A stretch of 64,000 nt of DNA from Podospora comata. Taxonomy: Eukaryota; Ascomycota; Sordariomycetes; Sordariales; Podosporaceae. Shown one piece after another: positions 1 to 12,334 of this stretch; positions within the stretch are counted from its first letter, which is position 1; every line of letters begins with the position of its first letter. The DNA lies in NCBI GenBank assembly GCA_017354895.1, contig CP071493.1, positions 2,790,001 through 2,854,000 on the forward strand, written 5' to 3'. Under the pieces are notes generated by a model. That model searched no databases, was not told the DNA's origin, and saw only the letters and a program-made list of their open reading frames with translations. Position numbers and translations under genes: made by a program.

Positions 1-81
1 GAGGGTATCGACACTGGGCTATTCGCTCCCGGCTGTCAAAAGAAGAGAGGAAGTGAACGTCTCCCACAGTTCCAACTCACT

Positions 82-1174
82 ATGGAGCCAGCAGTCACAC
101 TTAAACCAGAGGTGCCTCCTGCACCAATCTCATCATCCACCACATCCCCCTGCATCACCACACCAGTAATCCTCAAGCCCAAAACCGCCGTCATGGAGGC
201 TGTTGAGGACATCGTCTACGGCTCAGTGAGTGTCCCTTCATATCTAATTGACGCAGTAAAACTTACCATGCACCTCTTTTCAGGTCGCCGGTGTAGTGGG
301 CAAATACATCGAATACCCCTTCGACACAGTCAAGGTCCGCCTCCAATCCCAACCCGACCACCTCCCCCTCCGCTACACCGGCCCCCTCGACTGCTTCCGC
401 CAGGCCCTCCGCTCCGACGGCCTCCTCGGCCTCTACCGCGGCATCTCGGCCCCCCTCGTCGGCGCCGCCCTCGAGAACTCGTCCCTCTTCTTCTGGGAGC
501 GCATCGGCCGCGACCTCACCTACGGCTTCGGCCTCGCCTCCCACGACAAGCCGCTGTCTCTCCAAACCCTCTGGCTCACGGGCGGCTTCGCCGGCGCCAT
601 GACCTCCTTCATCCTCACCCCCGTCGAGCTGGTAAAGTGCAAAATCCAAGTCCCTGACACGGGCGGGAAGGCCGCCGCCCCCCTGAAGCCAATCCCCGTT
701 ATAAGGGACATCTTCCGCCACCAGGGCATCTCAGGCTTCTGGCACGGCCAGCTCGGCACCCTCATCCGCGAAGCAGGCGGCTGCGCGGCTTGGTTCGGCT
801 CCAAGGAGACCACCACCAAGCTCTTCCGTCAGTGGAACGAGAGCAGAGCCACTTCCCCGCAACATCTCGAGCAGATCAGAGCACAAGATGCCCTTCCCCT
901 TTGGCAGCAGGCGGTAGCGGGCGCCTCGGCGGGCATGGCCTACAACTTTTTGTTTTTTCCGGCAGACACGGTCAAGTCGAGGATGCAGACCACGCCGATT
1001 GGGGAGGTGGGGCCCAAGAAGACGTTTATGGGGGAGACGGCCGCGTTGTGGAAGCAGGCTGGTCTGAAGGGGTTCTACAGGGGGTGTGGGATCACGGTGT
1101 TGAGGTCGGTGCCGAGCTCGGCGTTTATCTTTATGGTGTTTGATGGGTTGAAGAAGTATTTGCCTATGCAATAG
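82..1174 (+). CDS. arg-13: Mitochondrial ornithine carrier (ARG-13/ORT1 type)
   Basis: Exons 82-225 and 284-1174, giving 344 residues; the 58 bp intron starts GTGAGT and ends TTTTCAG in phase 0. The protein has the three-fold repeat of the mitochondrial carrier family: the PX(D/E)XX(K/R)X(K/R) signature appears as PFDTVKVR near residue 60, PVELVKCK near 161 and PADTVKSR near 274, each followed by a Gly-rich segment such as GLYRGI, GFWHGQ and GFYRGC. Family knowledge: six-helix inner-membrane exchangers; overall similarity fits the fungal ornithine/arginine carrier that moves ornithine out of mitochondria for cytosolic arginine synthesis. The 48-residue Pro/Thr-rich N-terminal extension is outside the carrier domain. 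The carrier fold is certain, the substrate less so. Codon choice shifts from C-ending in the first half to G/T-ending in the last 200 bp. Confidence 0.9.
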
Positions 1175-1831
1175 AAGGGAGATGGGTAGATGGGGATCTA
1201 TACACTAGAGTTATACCAGGGAAGGAGAGGAGTTTGCATTGTCAAAGAGGCAGGCAGGCAACATAGACGGCAGCGGCGGGCGGGTATTTTTTATGTCATT
1301 CGACATTATCATCAGCGGGCGTTGGGAGAATGGGCACTGATTCGTTACTGGGAATTTGCTTTCGAGTTTGATGAGAAAGGGGAGGGGGAAAAAAGCCCTG
1401 GATTTGGCAATTTTGAGTTGGGGGTATTTTGCAAGGTAGTAGCAATGAGATGAAGTGTGTGCATGTCAATGGTCTACATAAAACGGCGTCTTGTAATTAT
1501 ATTTTCAATGATCCCTCCCAAAGGGATCTATCCTGACCCATTGGTTCCGCCGTTACAAATCTTTACGCTCTTTTGACATAACCATGCCATCCTCACACTC
1601 ACTTTCGACCTTGTCCCGAGTCCCACTTAAGCCATATCTTTGCCAGCATCATCCTCCACCCGGGTTAGAAACAAGTCCCATGAGCATACTACACATAAAA
1701 GATTGTCATACCTCCCCTCATTCCAGCCCCAGCCACCACCTCCGCCGTCTCACATTGCTCCTAATCACCCTCGCGTGTATCCATATTTCTCACCCCTTCC
1801 ACAAAAACCACCTCGTCCCCAAACGCCCCAA
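1175..1831. other. Convergent intergenic region, 3' ends of two genes
   Basis: The spacer lies between the stops of the carrier gene (plus) and the TspO gene (minus). It should hold both 3' untranslated regions. I see no repeat, RNA gene or convincing coding segment. Confidence 0.6.
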
Positions 1832-2508
1832 CTAAGACCTCTTCTTCTTCGTCTCCCCATCCGCCTTCTCATACGCCCCGCTCAAATCCCAATTGTTCAA
1901 GTACCCCGTCCCCGCGCTCAAATAAGTAGCAAAGCTCAACCAAGCCACATACGGCGCCAGCAACCACCCCGCCGTCGCATCAACCTTTGTCCCCCACAAC
2001 CAGGCCAGATACCCATTCACTCCGACCAGAGCAAGCACATCGGCGGTGGCGAGGATGGGACGGTTCCAACCGAAGAAGAGAGGCATCCAGAGGAGGTTGA
2101 GGCCGAGCTGGATCGTGTAGAGAGTGGTGCCTTGGCGGGCGGCCGAGATTATGCCCGGGAGGTTGAGGGGGGAGGTGCCGATGCTGTAGGCGCGGTGGGA
2201 GGCATAGCCCATTAGGCCGTAGAGGAGGGTCCAGACTGGGCCGAAGACTTGGGGGGGTGGGCGGAGGGGGGGTTGGTTGAGGGAGAGGTAGGTTCGGGGC
2301 ACTTGTTTTGCTGCTTGGAAGTAAGAAAAGAGATATTAGCTAAGGGGCTGGATGGGAGGGTTGTGGGGGGAGGGGGTTATGAGGGAGGTTACTTACGCCT
2401 TGTTGACCATCCTACTGCTGAGCCTAGGGTTATGGGAAGGAGGATGGAGGCTGGGAAAGAGGAGAAGATGGACTCGGGGAGGGTGAGTTGGGGTATGTAA
2501 GTGGTCAT
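1832..2508 (-). CDS. TspO/MBR (translocator protein) family membrane protein
   Basis: Minus-strand exons 2508-2397 and 2313-1832, 197 residues; the intron begins GTAAGT at 2396 and ends CCAAG at 2314 (an acceptor 3 nt further in, CAG, would remove one Ala). Conserved TspO features are the N-terminal helix ending GWSTR, then PPPQVFGPVWTLLYGLMGYA, an N-L-L-W-M-P-L-F-F-G segment, and the WLSFATYLSAGTGYLN block near the C-terminus. These match the five-helix, Trp-rich translocator protein (peripheral benzodiazepine receptor) family, which binds tetrapyrroles and sterols and in eukaryotes sits mainly in the outer mitochondrial or ER membrane. The C-terminus is a short basic tail, TKKKRS. The role in this fungus is not known. 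It converges on the carrier gene and diverges from the Ars2 gene. Confidence 0.9.
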
Positions 2509-4247
2509 TTTGGCGGTGTTTTGTGAGTTATCGCCGGTTTGATGTTTTGGCAGTCACTGAAGCGGCTGTTAGTTTGGAAAAGTCGGGTTTGTGGTGGTTA
2601 TAAAGGCTGTGGACGGATTGAGACGGGCAAGCCGCCAACCTAGGTATGACGACATACCTCGCTTTGGAAGCAACACCCCACCTAAGCAGTTGCAGTCGAT
2701 GCGGGACCAAACGTTGGTTGAATGGCCTGATGTGATGATGATGATAATGGGAGTTGGACTTTGAGATATGTGTGTTGGAGATATCAATTGATCTTTGGCA
2801 GAATGGTGGTGAAGCAGATGATAATCAATGGTGTTCGATGATGTCAAGCTACAGATAATGAAGACGGGCACTGGGGAGACAGGTACACGATTATATAGCA
2901 TGCGCCTTTCTCGTGGCAATTATTCAAATGGAGTCAAGTAATGCTGATGCTATTTTCCAGTTTCGATCTTGTGAAGCCATTTCGATCCTTCTCATGAGGG
3001 GCACTACAGTGGGATCGGCCGAGATGGAGCTCAGCCTCGGTGGCCTGACTGACGGATACAAGTTCAAGATCAGGGTCCTTCTAACAAGATAGAGTCATCC
3101 TGGAAACAAAACAGTATATAGCGACCACCTTCATGAAATCACATAGTTAGAGCTTGACCGACCTACAAGTTTTGGTATTACCTTGGAGGGAGGGGCGCCG
3201 AGCTCTTTCCTCAGATGGAGACAGTAAACAGTCAATAGTTCTCCCAAGAGAACAGTCAGAGATATTGCTTGGCAATCAAAATAAATAGATGAGAATTCCC
3301 CTCGAACTCACAATAATAGTTACGGCACAACAGTCTAAGAACTTTTGCCAGCAAACTGCCAGCCCAGACAGAAGACAGCAAAGACTAAGAGCTAGAGCAT
3401 CTCAGGAAGTGGGCCCGTGCCGAATCCAAGCCCCCAGATTCTCCTGTCTTGGAGTGGAGAGCATCACGTGAGGTCCCAGCCGAGACAGCCAAAGAGTGGA
3501 CCTCTCTGGGACTCTGGGGATTCTCAGATTCCGCAACACTCGGCGCCGTCGCGATACCCACGTCAACCTCGAGCGCGCATCAGCTGCTGCTCAAGAGACC
3601 ACATCACTCCAACCATCGCGCATTGTCCGCATTCTACATAATTGTTCGTTTGGACCCTTTCCTGTCTCTCTATTCTTCCCCCAAGATTTCACTGGCCTTA
3701 TTTCTGCCCCTGACTCTTCTCCTGTCATTTGGAGTTGCCCTTGTTAGCATGCCCAGCTTGGTACCTGGAAGCTGCTTTTGACCTTCATGTCAGCCTCCTC
3801 CTCCTCCTCCTGACTCTCCCTCCTGTGCCTGCCTCCACCAATATCCTCCCCTGATTGAGACGGCTTGCGGTGGTGACAATGGCATCTTCTACATTTTTTT
3901 GTTTATTTGGGCGGCTTCATGCGCTATCGTTCTTGTTTCATTTACTTTGAATCCCGTTGCCATGTCACCTAACCACCCCCGTCCGCCTTTTCCGCCATGC
4001 TCCGCTGTGTTCCGCAGAAACCATCTTTCTAACCCGCAATCATGTCGCCAAACAGACGCTCCCGCTCTGCAAACCAAACAATAGTTTTTCGATTTATCTA
4101 GCAAGCGACAAACAAGTCTCCCCAGACAACCGCAACAACGCAACCAACGTCGACGGGCCCCTGCAATAAAGAGCCACAAGCACCTTTGAATCTAGGGTGT
4201 CGCGCATCACCAAGAAGATCCATCTGCTATTGATCCACCTCACCGCA
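2509..4247. other. Divergent promoter region and Ars2 leader
   Basis: 1.7 kb between the starts of the TspO gene (minus) and the Ars2 gene (plus). From about 3580 to 3850 it is pyrimidine-rich, as fungal promoter and leader regions often are. Short ATG-initiated frames occur (for example at 3289, 3417 and 3899), but none shows conserved composition. No RNA gene or repeat was recognised. Confidence 0.5.
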
Positions 4248-6997
4248 ATGGATTACCATCGCGATTCGGCCCGCTCTCCGGGTGATCGCGCTTGGAATGG
4301 CCGTGACGAACCGAGAATCAAGGAGGACAGATCAGACAGTTTCTACCGGAGCAGATCTCCAGGTACGTTGCCTGGATACTTTTGTCTTTACGTTGACTAA
4401 CCCGCTGCGCTCAGGGAATGACCGCAGTCGCCGTCGGTCGAGATCCCCCCCTGCCGTTGATCGATACGAACCGAGAAGCCGCGGTGGCCGTGAGGACTAT
4501 GCTAGTGGCAGAGATCGCGGTGACCGCGATGACCGCCGCCGCATGGTTTCTCCCCCTGCGAATATCGACCGTTATGTCCCAGGTCAAGAAGCGGCCGCGC
4601 CCATGCCACTTGCAAACCCAATTCAAGATCCTTTGAAGCTGCCCTACCAGGTGGGCTTTTCCTACTTTGGCGAATGGTGGAGAGCGAACGAGAAAATCAA
4701 GGAGGAGAAGGAGCGACTCAGAACTGGTCGTCGCCGGGAGCCAGAGCGCGTTCGGAGTGCCCGCGAAGCCCAGGAGGAGCGAGACAAGGAAAAGGCCAAG
4801 ATTCAAGTTGCCTATGACGCCTACAAGGAAGATCTTCAGGCCAAGATGGCTCAGAATTTCGTCAAGCTGCACAAAGAGGAGCAGTGGTTCAGGGAGCGCT
4901 ACGTCCCGGGAATCAGGGACGCCTTCCGCCAACAGTTGCAAGAGCACCGGCGTGAAGCATACGCTCAATGGGAGCAGGACCTCAACAATGGCGTCTTTGA
5001 TGAACTTTCGTTGGAGGGCATACCCAAGAGTGAGAGCAATGGTGCCGGTGGAGTTGTAGAAAAGGAGGAAGGTGAAGCCACCGCTGCTAGCGAGGTTCTC
5101 GGCGTCGGTGACCTGGTGCCCGTCAGTAGCGATGTAAGAGACGACAGTCTTTACCAGCCAACCTTACTCATCAAGACCATTGCCCCCTCGGTTAGTCGTC
5201 AGAATCTGGAGGTGTTTTGCAAAGAGTATCTCGGAGAAGGTGAGGGCGGGTTTAAGTGGTTGTCACTGAGCGACCCCAACCCCAGCAAACGCTTTCACCG
5301 TATTGGCTGGATTATGCTCAATCCCGCCTCCGAAGCGCCTGCGTCCGAGGATGAGGACACCAAAGATGAAGACGGGGACATCAAACCCCCCGTCATGTCA
5401 ACTGCCGAGAAGGCCCTCGAAGCTATCAACGGCAAGACTGTCAAGGATGAGCAGCGAGGTGATTTCATCTGCCACGTTGGTGTGCACAACCCGCCGGCCA
5501 ACCCAAGAAAGAAGGCCCTCTGGGATCTCTTCTCTGCTCCCGAGCGTATTCACAAGGACCTTGAGTTGGCCACAGATTTGATCCACAAGTTCGAAAGTGA
5601 TTTCGGCTCTGATTTCAATGCCAGTCTCCATATTGAGGAGCATGTCGAACAGTTGCGGGCTAACGGGCAACTCCAACCTGCTGTCGCTGCTGCTCCCGTC
5701 AAAAAGCCAAAGGTAGAGCGATCTCTCGATGCCGATGAAGCTATGGACGCAGAGGTTGAGGAGGGGGAGGAGGGAGCGGTCGATGATGGAGAAGATGAGG
5801 ATGAAGGTATGGTGGACGATGAAGTTGACGATATCGACTTGCTAGTTGCAAAGAAGCGACTTGATCTCTCCATCGAATATCTCCGCCGCACCTTCAACTT
5901 CTGCTTCTTCTGCGTGTTTGAAAGCGACTCTATCCATGAGTTGACGAGAAAGTGCCCCGGTGGCCATCTCCGTAGACCTCGCAGCACTCTCTCGTCCACT
6001 GCCAAAGCTGTTGCTCGAGCGAGCGCAAACGGCGACCCCTTCCCGTCCAAGAAGCGTAAGGAAGCGGAAGACGTCGAAGAGGGCGAGGCTCCCGAAGCTG
6101 AGCGCAAGTTTAAGACATCCTCCAAGACGGAGCAACAGCTCCAACGCGCCTACAACTGGGTGAAGACCTTTGAGGAGAAGATCAAGCAGATCCTTGCACC
6201 GGAAACTGTCGATCTTAGAAAGCTCGGTGGCAAACCGGTTGAGGATGCTGTCAACGATGAGCTTGGAAAGTATGTCAAGCAGGAGGATGAGCACAAGTGG
6301 CGCTGCCGAGTGCCTGAGTGTACAAAGCTCTTCAAGGAGGAGCATTTTTGGAAGAAGCACGTGGAGAAGCGTCATCCGGAGTGGCTGGATAAGCTCAAGG
6401 AAGAGGTAAGATTTTCGATGATTTCATATGCCGGTGGTAGTGGCTAACAAACGGGTACAGTTCGAACTGGTCAATGCCTACGTTATTGACCCTGCGCATA
6501 TTGCGCCTTCTCGTACCGATGCCAACTCCAACGGGCACTTCCCTCCGTCCGGCGGCCAGCAGCCGACGGGCACTCCCCGCGGGTTCAATCTCCAGAACTA
6601 CGCCATGAACAACATGCTCAACTTTGGGACCTTCCCAGCCATGCCTCTGCTCAACATGATGGGCGGTGCTGGCAACATGAATGCGGCTGGTTGGCAGCAC
6701 GGAGGCGGCGATGATCGTGGTGGCGGTCCTATTCGACGGGGTGGCCCTCAGGGGGGCAACCGTCCTCAGAGCCGATCACACCCGTATGAACGCCGCGGTG
6801 GTAATCGACCCTATGGCGGTCCCGAGGGTGCTGGAGGCCCACCAGGAGGTCGTGGTCGTGGAGGCCCAAGTAACAGATGGGGTGACGGCGGTGTTACTAC
6901 CACTGGTCCGCGTGAGGCTGTCCAGGGGCGCACACTCAAGAGCTACGAAGACCTGGATCAGGTGTCCGGTGGTGGTGGTGGGGAGCTCAACTACTGA
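4248..6997 (+). CDS. ARS2: Ars2/SERRATE-like C2H2 zinc-finger RNA-processing protein
   Basis: Exons 4248-4362, 4415-6405 and 6461-6997, 880 residues. Introns begin GTACGT and GTAAGA; the second contains a GCTAAC branch site. Order of regions: RS/RD-rich disordered N-terminus (about 1-100); the conserved Ars2 N-terminal domain starting at QVGFSYFGEWW (about 116) with long charged helices; an RRM-like middle region (about 290-430); an acidic stretch (about 490-520); the RKCPGGHLRRP motif (about 560); a single C2H2 finger CRVPECTKLF...HFWKKHVEKRH (about 668-690); and a Gly/Arg-rich tail with RGG-type repeats. Family knowledge: Ars2/SERRATE links the nuclear cap-binding complex to RNA processing and decay. 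Fungal homologues (S. pombe Pir2) act in nuclear RNA elimination. The function here is inferred from this architecture. Confidence 0.92.
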
Positions 6998-8400
6998 GAA
7001 AAGGTGATTTTCTCTTTGGCATCACCCCTAAGCTCCTCCCCCTCCGCTTGCAGCCTTGTTGTGGGCATGAAGTGTTGTTTTTCACACCGAGGCTAGCTCG
7101 ACCAGAAACCAAGGTTTAAAGGGAAGGGGGGGCGGTTTTTTTTTCTTTTTGCTTTCGTTTCAGTTTGCGTTTCAGCTCATTCTTCAAATTATTCTGCGTG
7201 TTTTTTTCTCTTTTCAAACTACCCAAGTTTCATTCCTATCACTGCACAATATCATATCGTACGTCGTCATTCATCACCCCCTCACAGTTTTTTTATTGCG
7301 TTTTGAGAAGGTTTTTTGTCGTGTACCATTAGGGAAGCACTCTCTTTCTTCTTTTTGGCTGGTTTCTCTCTACTACTAGTCGTCTTTTTGATCTGGGTTT
7401 CTTAGTTTGTCTTGAGGCGAAAATTGGCGAATAAGGGGCGGGGGGATTATTCAGGTGTGCAGTTGGAGGTTTAGTTTTGTGTGTTGTTGTTTTTTTATCT
7501 CATTAAATACTACAAAATTGGCATTGTTAACATCATGTGCTGAGTGACTAGATTATGTTTGGGGTAGAAGTAGTTCATGACTTGATGTTGTTGTTGGTTG
7601 TGAGGTCTATGATGTTGGGGACTGAATGCTTGGCTTTGACCCCCCCTCCTTTTTGGAAGTAAACAATTAACGTTAACCCCCCCGGCAACCTACCCTCAAC
7701 CCACAGAATCGGGTTTGAATGAATGGGGCGGTATCATGTTTTTGCGCGCCACAGCAAAACCCCCTTCTTCTACACTCACTGTTGCCTTATTTCGGCTCTT
7801 GATATATCAGACGCAGATGTGGTGGTCCTTGAAATTCAGTACGTCCCGCTTTACATGAGAATAGGTAGGCAAGACCTGAACGCGAGTGACAGTTCAGATT
7901 GCAAATGTTGCTTCTGCCATAACGTTAACAAGGGTTTACACTACATGTTGGTGTCATGTCTGCACCCAAATTTTCCAATGACCTTTTATTGTACCTAACC
8001 GCACGGCAGTTCACTTGGGTCGCATCTCTGGACAGGACCACACCTAGCCCTCTCTCTGCACTTGTCGCTATTGTGCTTGATGACTATATTCTTTCCATGT
8101 CAATAGAAGTGAGGGTACAAAACGATACATACATCAAGGTATTTGAGAAGCTCCCTCCGCTATGACTACATAACAAATACACAGTAAACTTCCCACAATC
8201 CTGGCAAGTTCATCAGATAAGATGATCAACACGATGGCATCCTTCAAAGCCCGAGGCACTCTTATCACACACTTTTATCCCACATAGCAGAGCTACACAT
8301 ATATTCATTGCCCAGGGTATCTATCCCCCCAAGCAAATATTGTATATTCCATTTTTCATTACGACTTTTTAACCCTTTCTGTCACAAAAGTTAATGTAGT
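6998..8400. other. Convergent intergenic region
   Basis: The 3' sides of the Ars2 gene (plus) and CCT4 (minus). The first 400 bp are T-rich, consistent with a 3' untranslated region and terminator. No coding, repeat or RNA feature could be supported. Confidence 0.5.
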
Positions 8401-10201
8401 CTACCTGCTCAAGGCGATATCATCAATCCGCAAAATCATCTTCACCGTCTCCGCCGCCAACTCAATCGCGCTCGTGCTCACCAACAATGGCTGCAGCACA
8501 TTCTCCTTTGAAATATCCGAGTTGACACCCCCGCTCTTGATACTGACACCAGCATTTTTCTCGCCCATCTCGTGCTTGTGGCGCAGGGCAGTCACAACCT
8601 TGATGCTGTTCAACCCGGCGTTTTCCGCAAGAGTAGTGGGAATAACCTCCATAGCGTCGGCAAAGGCCTTCCAGCAGATGGCCTCGGTGCCGGTCAAGGC
8701 ACGTGCTTGCTTGTTGAGCTGGGCGGCAATTTCAATTTCGGCGGCACCGCCACCGGCGATGAGAGCCTTCTTCTTGACGAGGCAGCGGACGACGCAGAGG
8801 GCATCGTGGAGGGAGCGCTCAGCCTCGTCGAGGATGAGAGTGTTGGCGCCGCGGACAACGACTGAGATGGTCTTGCCGGTGGACTTGCAGCCGGTGACCT
8901 TGACCATCTTGCTGCCAGAGGACTGAACCTCCTCAACAAGGTCAGCGGAGCCAAGCTTGTCCTCAGTGAAGCTGTCAATGTCAGCGATGGGCTTGCAGCC
9001 GGTGGACTTGCAGATGAACTCGACTTCGTCACGCTCAATGTCCTTGACGACGAGGATGCCGAGGCGCTGAAGGAAGTGGAGGGAGAGGTCGTTGACGGCG
9101 TCGCGGAGGATAGACTTTTGAATGAAGAGAACGTTGCATTTGGCCTTCTTGATCTTCTTGACCATGTTGAGGAGGTACATGCGCTCCTCCTTGACGATCT
9201 TGTCCATTTGTCTGTAGTCGTTGACCTGGATGGTGTTTTCCATCTGTTGCAGTGATTAGCTAACGTAGTCCCAGGTAAGAAAGCATAGTCATAGAACATA
9301 CATCAGGCTTAGGAGGGCTGAGCTGGAACTGAATAAGACCGATCTTGGCCTTCTCCATCCTTATGGGCCCTCCTGCGCTCTTGATCACTGGCTGTGTGAG
9401 AACCAAACCGTCCACCAACTCGCTGTCTTCTATCGTCCCGCCGACCTTCTTGATAATGCGAATATTCCTCAGGTCGACGTTATCTGCCGTCTTAAGGTCG
9501 ATCGTCTTGGTAACAGCGTTGACGGCCATTGGGCCGAGGAGGTTGGAGTATTGGGACACAATCTTGGAGGACAGCGAGGTGTTGGCGGCTTGAAGGAGGG
9601 AGGAGGTGTCGGTAAGGGCGATAGGTTGTGACATCTCATGCAAGACCTTGACCGCGGCGGCGGCGGCTCTTTGGAAAGACTCTGAGATGACGGAGGGGTG
9701 GATGCCCTTGGCGAGAAGGCGGTCGGCGGCGCCCAACAAGCTGCCGCAGATAACGACGACTGAGGTGGTTCCGTCACCGGCTTCGACATCTTGGGCGTTG
9801 GAAAGTTGGACAAGCATCTTGGCTGTGGGATGCATGACGGCCATGCTCTTCAACATTGTGCTGCCATCGTTGGTAATGATGGTCTCCCCCTTTCCGCTGC
9901 GGATCATCTTGTCCATGCCCCTTGGGCCCAGCGATGTCCGGACGGCATCGGCAAGAGCTACGAATAGTTAGACCTGGAAGACACCGACGTATAGTACTGT
10001 TGTATATAATTAGAGGCATACCTCTGGCGGCGACGATGTTGGCGGAACGGACGGCCAACGGCTTCTCCTTGTCCTATGGCGGGGGTCAGCCAGAGCTCCA
10101 GCGCGACTCGACGGAGCCCTGCAAATAGGGGCTGGCAGTTGGGTACATACCCTGAAGGTGGCATTGCTGGGACCAGCGGCGGCTGGTGCTACGGCAGCCA
10201 T
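8401..10201 (-). CDS. CCT4: Chaperonin CCT/TRiC subunit delta (CCT4)
   Basis: Minus-strand exons 10201-10151, 10073-10022, 9957-9302 and 9243-8401, 533 residues. All donors are GTATG-like, and a CTAAC branch site precedes exon 3. The group II chaperonin signature is clear: [11 protein letters not shown] near 43-52, GDGTTS near 95-100 (ATP-binding loop with catalytic Asp), a second apical/intermediate block, and the C-terminal [11 protein letters not shown]. Delta assignment comes from LSPPKPD followed by [14 protein letters not shown] and [17 protein letters not shown], which match CCT4 rather than its paralogues. It is one of eight subunits of the cytosolic ring that folds actin and tubulin. 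It is transcribed divergently from RPT1, another proteostasis gene. Confidence 0.96.
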
Positions 10202-10798
10202 TTTGTAGATATGAAGGTTGGATCGAGGGGGGGTACTCGATCGAAGCGGTCAAGGGTTGTGCGGTTTGGCGGTGGTGGTGATGGCGGTGTTGCGATAACT
10301 TATTAGTGCCCCTCTGTTTGCTTGTAGGCAGCTCCTTCTCCCCAGGCTACGCTTCAAAGGTGGGACGGGAATTTTTCCTGTCGGGTGCTGGAGTTCTTCC
10401 CGCCGCCAGCAGCTTCCCCCACTGTTTCCTTGGGGGAGGTGGCCCGGGCGTTCACACGGCAGCCGGGGAACACCCAGTTCCACCGCGCTAGCTGTAATGG
10501 GACTAGGCCCCTTTCAGCCTCGCAGCCGGGGGAGCTCTGGGCGGGCCCAAGGCAGCATGGATTACGGAACTGCTGCTTGGTGTTGCTTCCTCTGCGTTCG
10601 TTGAATCCATGGCGACTTTCCCTCTCCCATCATCACCCAACCACCACACAACCACTTGACGTCTATTCTGCACCGAGGAATCGCGTCTGGTCCCAAGTAA
10701 TAAGCGACTTCAACTAGTTTTGTCCGGTGCACTCTCTCCGATTTCCAAACACAACACATTCCAGAAATCCAGCAGCTTGCCCATCGACAGCCGTCATC
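10202..10798. promoter_or_regulatory. Shared divergent promoter of CCT4 and RPT1
   Basis: 597 bp separate the two start codons, so both genes must take their core promoters from this interval. CT-rich stretches lie on the RPT1 side (about 10600-10760). I did not identify a proteasome-associated control element by eye, and no TATA box is convincing. Confidence 0.6.
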
Positions 10799-12334
10799 AT
10801 GGTACGCATGTCCATTGACCCAGTCGTCGCTCGAGTTCCCACCTGTCGCCACCACCCGCTGCCAGCACTTTAGAAATGCTAACTTCTCTCTACTTTAGCC
10901 TTCTGCCACAGGTGCCAACTGGGAAAAGTACCAAAAGAAATTCGGCGATGACGAGATAGAAGAGAAGAAGATCACGCCCCTCACCGATGAGTCCGTTGCC
11001 CTCGACCCACCAACACCGATGCGCAACTTGAGCTAACATCCGCAAAGAGATATCCAGGTTCTCAAGACCTATGGCGCCGCGCCATATGGTTCCGCCATCA
11101 AGAAGCTAGAGCAGCAAATAAAGGAGAAGCAGCAGAGCGTGGATGACAAGATTGGTGTCAAGGTAGGCAGCGGTGCACTTGCGTCTAGCGGACCCGGAAA
11201 CTTATACATGTTGTCTCTATACAGGAATCAGATACCGGTCTCGCACCACCTCACCTTTGGGATATCGCCGCCGATCGTCAACGAATGTCCGAGGAGCAAC
11301 CTCTTCAGGTAGCGAGATGCACCAAGATTATTCAGGACGACAAGGACGAGGCGAAGTCGAAATATGTCATCAACGTCAAGCAGATAGCAAAGTTTGTCGT
11401 GAATCTCGGCGAGCGCGTCAGTCCAACGGATATCGAAGAGGGAATGCGGGTTGGTGTCGACAGAAACAAGTACCAGATCCTTCTCCCACTGCCGCCCAAG
11501 ATCGACGCCAGTGTCACCATGATGACGGTCGAAGAGAAGCCCGATGTTACATACGGCGATGTTGGTGGTTGCAAGGAGCAGGTGGAAAAGCTCCGCGAGG
11601 TTGTTGAGATGCCCCTGCTTTCGCCCGAACGGTTCGGCAACTTGGGCATTGACCCCCCCAAGGGTGCCCTTCTTTACGGCCCTCCCGGTACCGGCAAGAC
11701 CCTCTGCGCTCGTGCGGTAGCCAACCGAACAGACGCCACCTTCATCCGTGTGATTGGATCCGAGTTGGTTCAAAAGTACGTTGGTGAGGGTGCCAGGATG
11801 GTGCGTGAGCTGTTTGAGATGGCGCGGACGAAGAAGGCCTGCATTATCTTCTTTGACGAGATTGACGCCATTGGTGGTGCTCGTTTTGATGACGGTGCGG
11901 GCGGTGACAATGAAGTCCAGAGAACCATGCTGGAGCTCATTACTCAACTGGACGGTTTCGACGCTAGAGGCAACATCAAAGTCATGTTTGCCACCAACAG
12001 ACCTTCGACTCTCGACCCTGCTCTTATGAGACCGGGTCGTATCGACCGCAAGATTGAGTTTGCTCTTCCCGATCTCGAGGGCCGGGCCAACATTCTGAGG
12101 ATTCACGCCAAGAGCATGTCGGTGGAGAGGGACATCAGATGGGAACTCATTTCGCGGTTGTGCCCCAATGCTACGGGTGCTGAGCTGCGCAGTGTGTGCA
12201 CGGAGGCGGGCATGTTTGCTATCCGCGCGAGGAGGAAGGTGGCGACCGAGAAGGACTTCTTGGATGCGGTGGACAAGGTGATCAAGGGTAACCACAAGTT
12301 TAACTCTACTGCGGCTTATGCGCAGTATAACTAA
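10799..12334 (+). CDS. RPT1: 26S proteasome regulatory ATPase Rpt1
   Basis: Exons 10799-10801 (only the ATG), 10899-10990, 11048-11162 and 11225-12334, 439 residues. Joining ATG to [12 protein letters not shown] gives a continuous frame; introns 2 and 3 begin GTCCGT and GTAGGC. Features: N-terminal coiled coil (about 35-70), OB domain (about 95-165), AAA domain with Walker A GPPGTGKT (222-229), Walker [10 protein letters not shown] (277 onward) and [13 protein letters not shown] downstream, and the C-terminal helical domain ending YAQYN. Blocks such as [11 protein letters not shown] and [16 protein letters not shown] are Rpt1-specific. It is one of six ATPases of the 19S base that unfold and feed ubiquitinated substrates to the 20S core. 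An unspliced first intron would change the N-terminus. Confidence 0.95.

Noticed and set aside
11228-12295. Long open frame antisense to RPT1 (355 codons)
   Set aside because: It mirrors the biased codon pattern of RPT1 on the other strand and shows no domain of its own.
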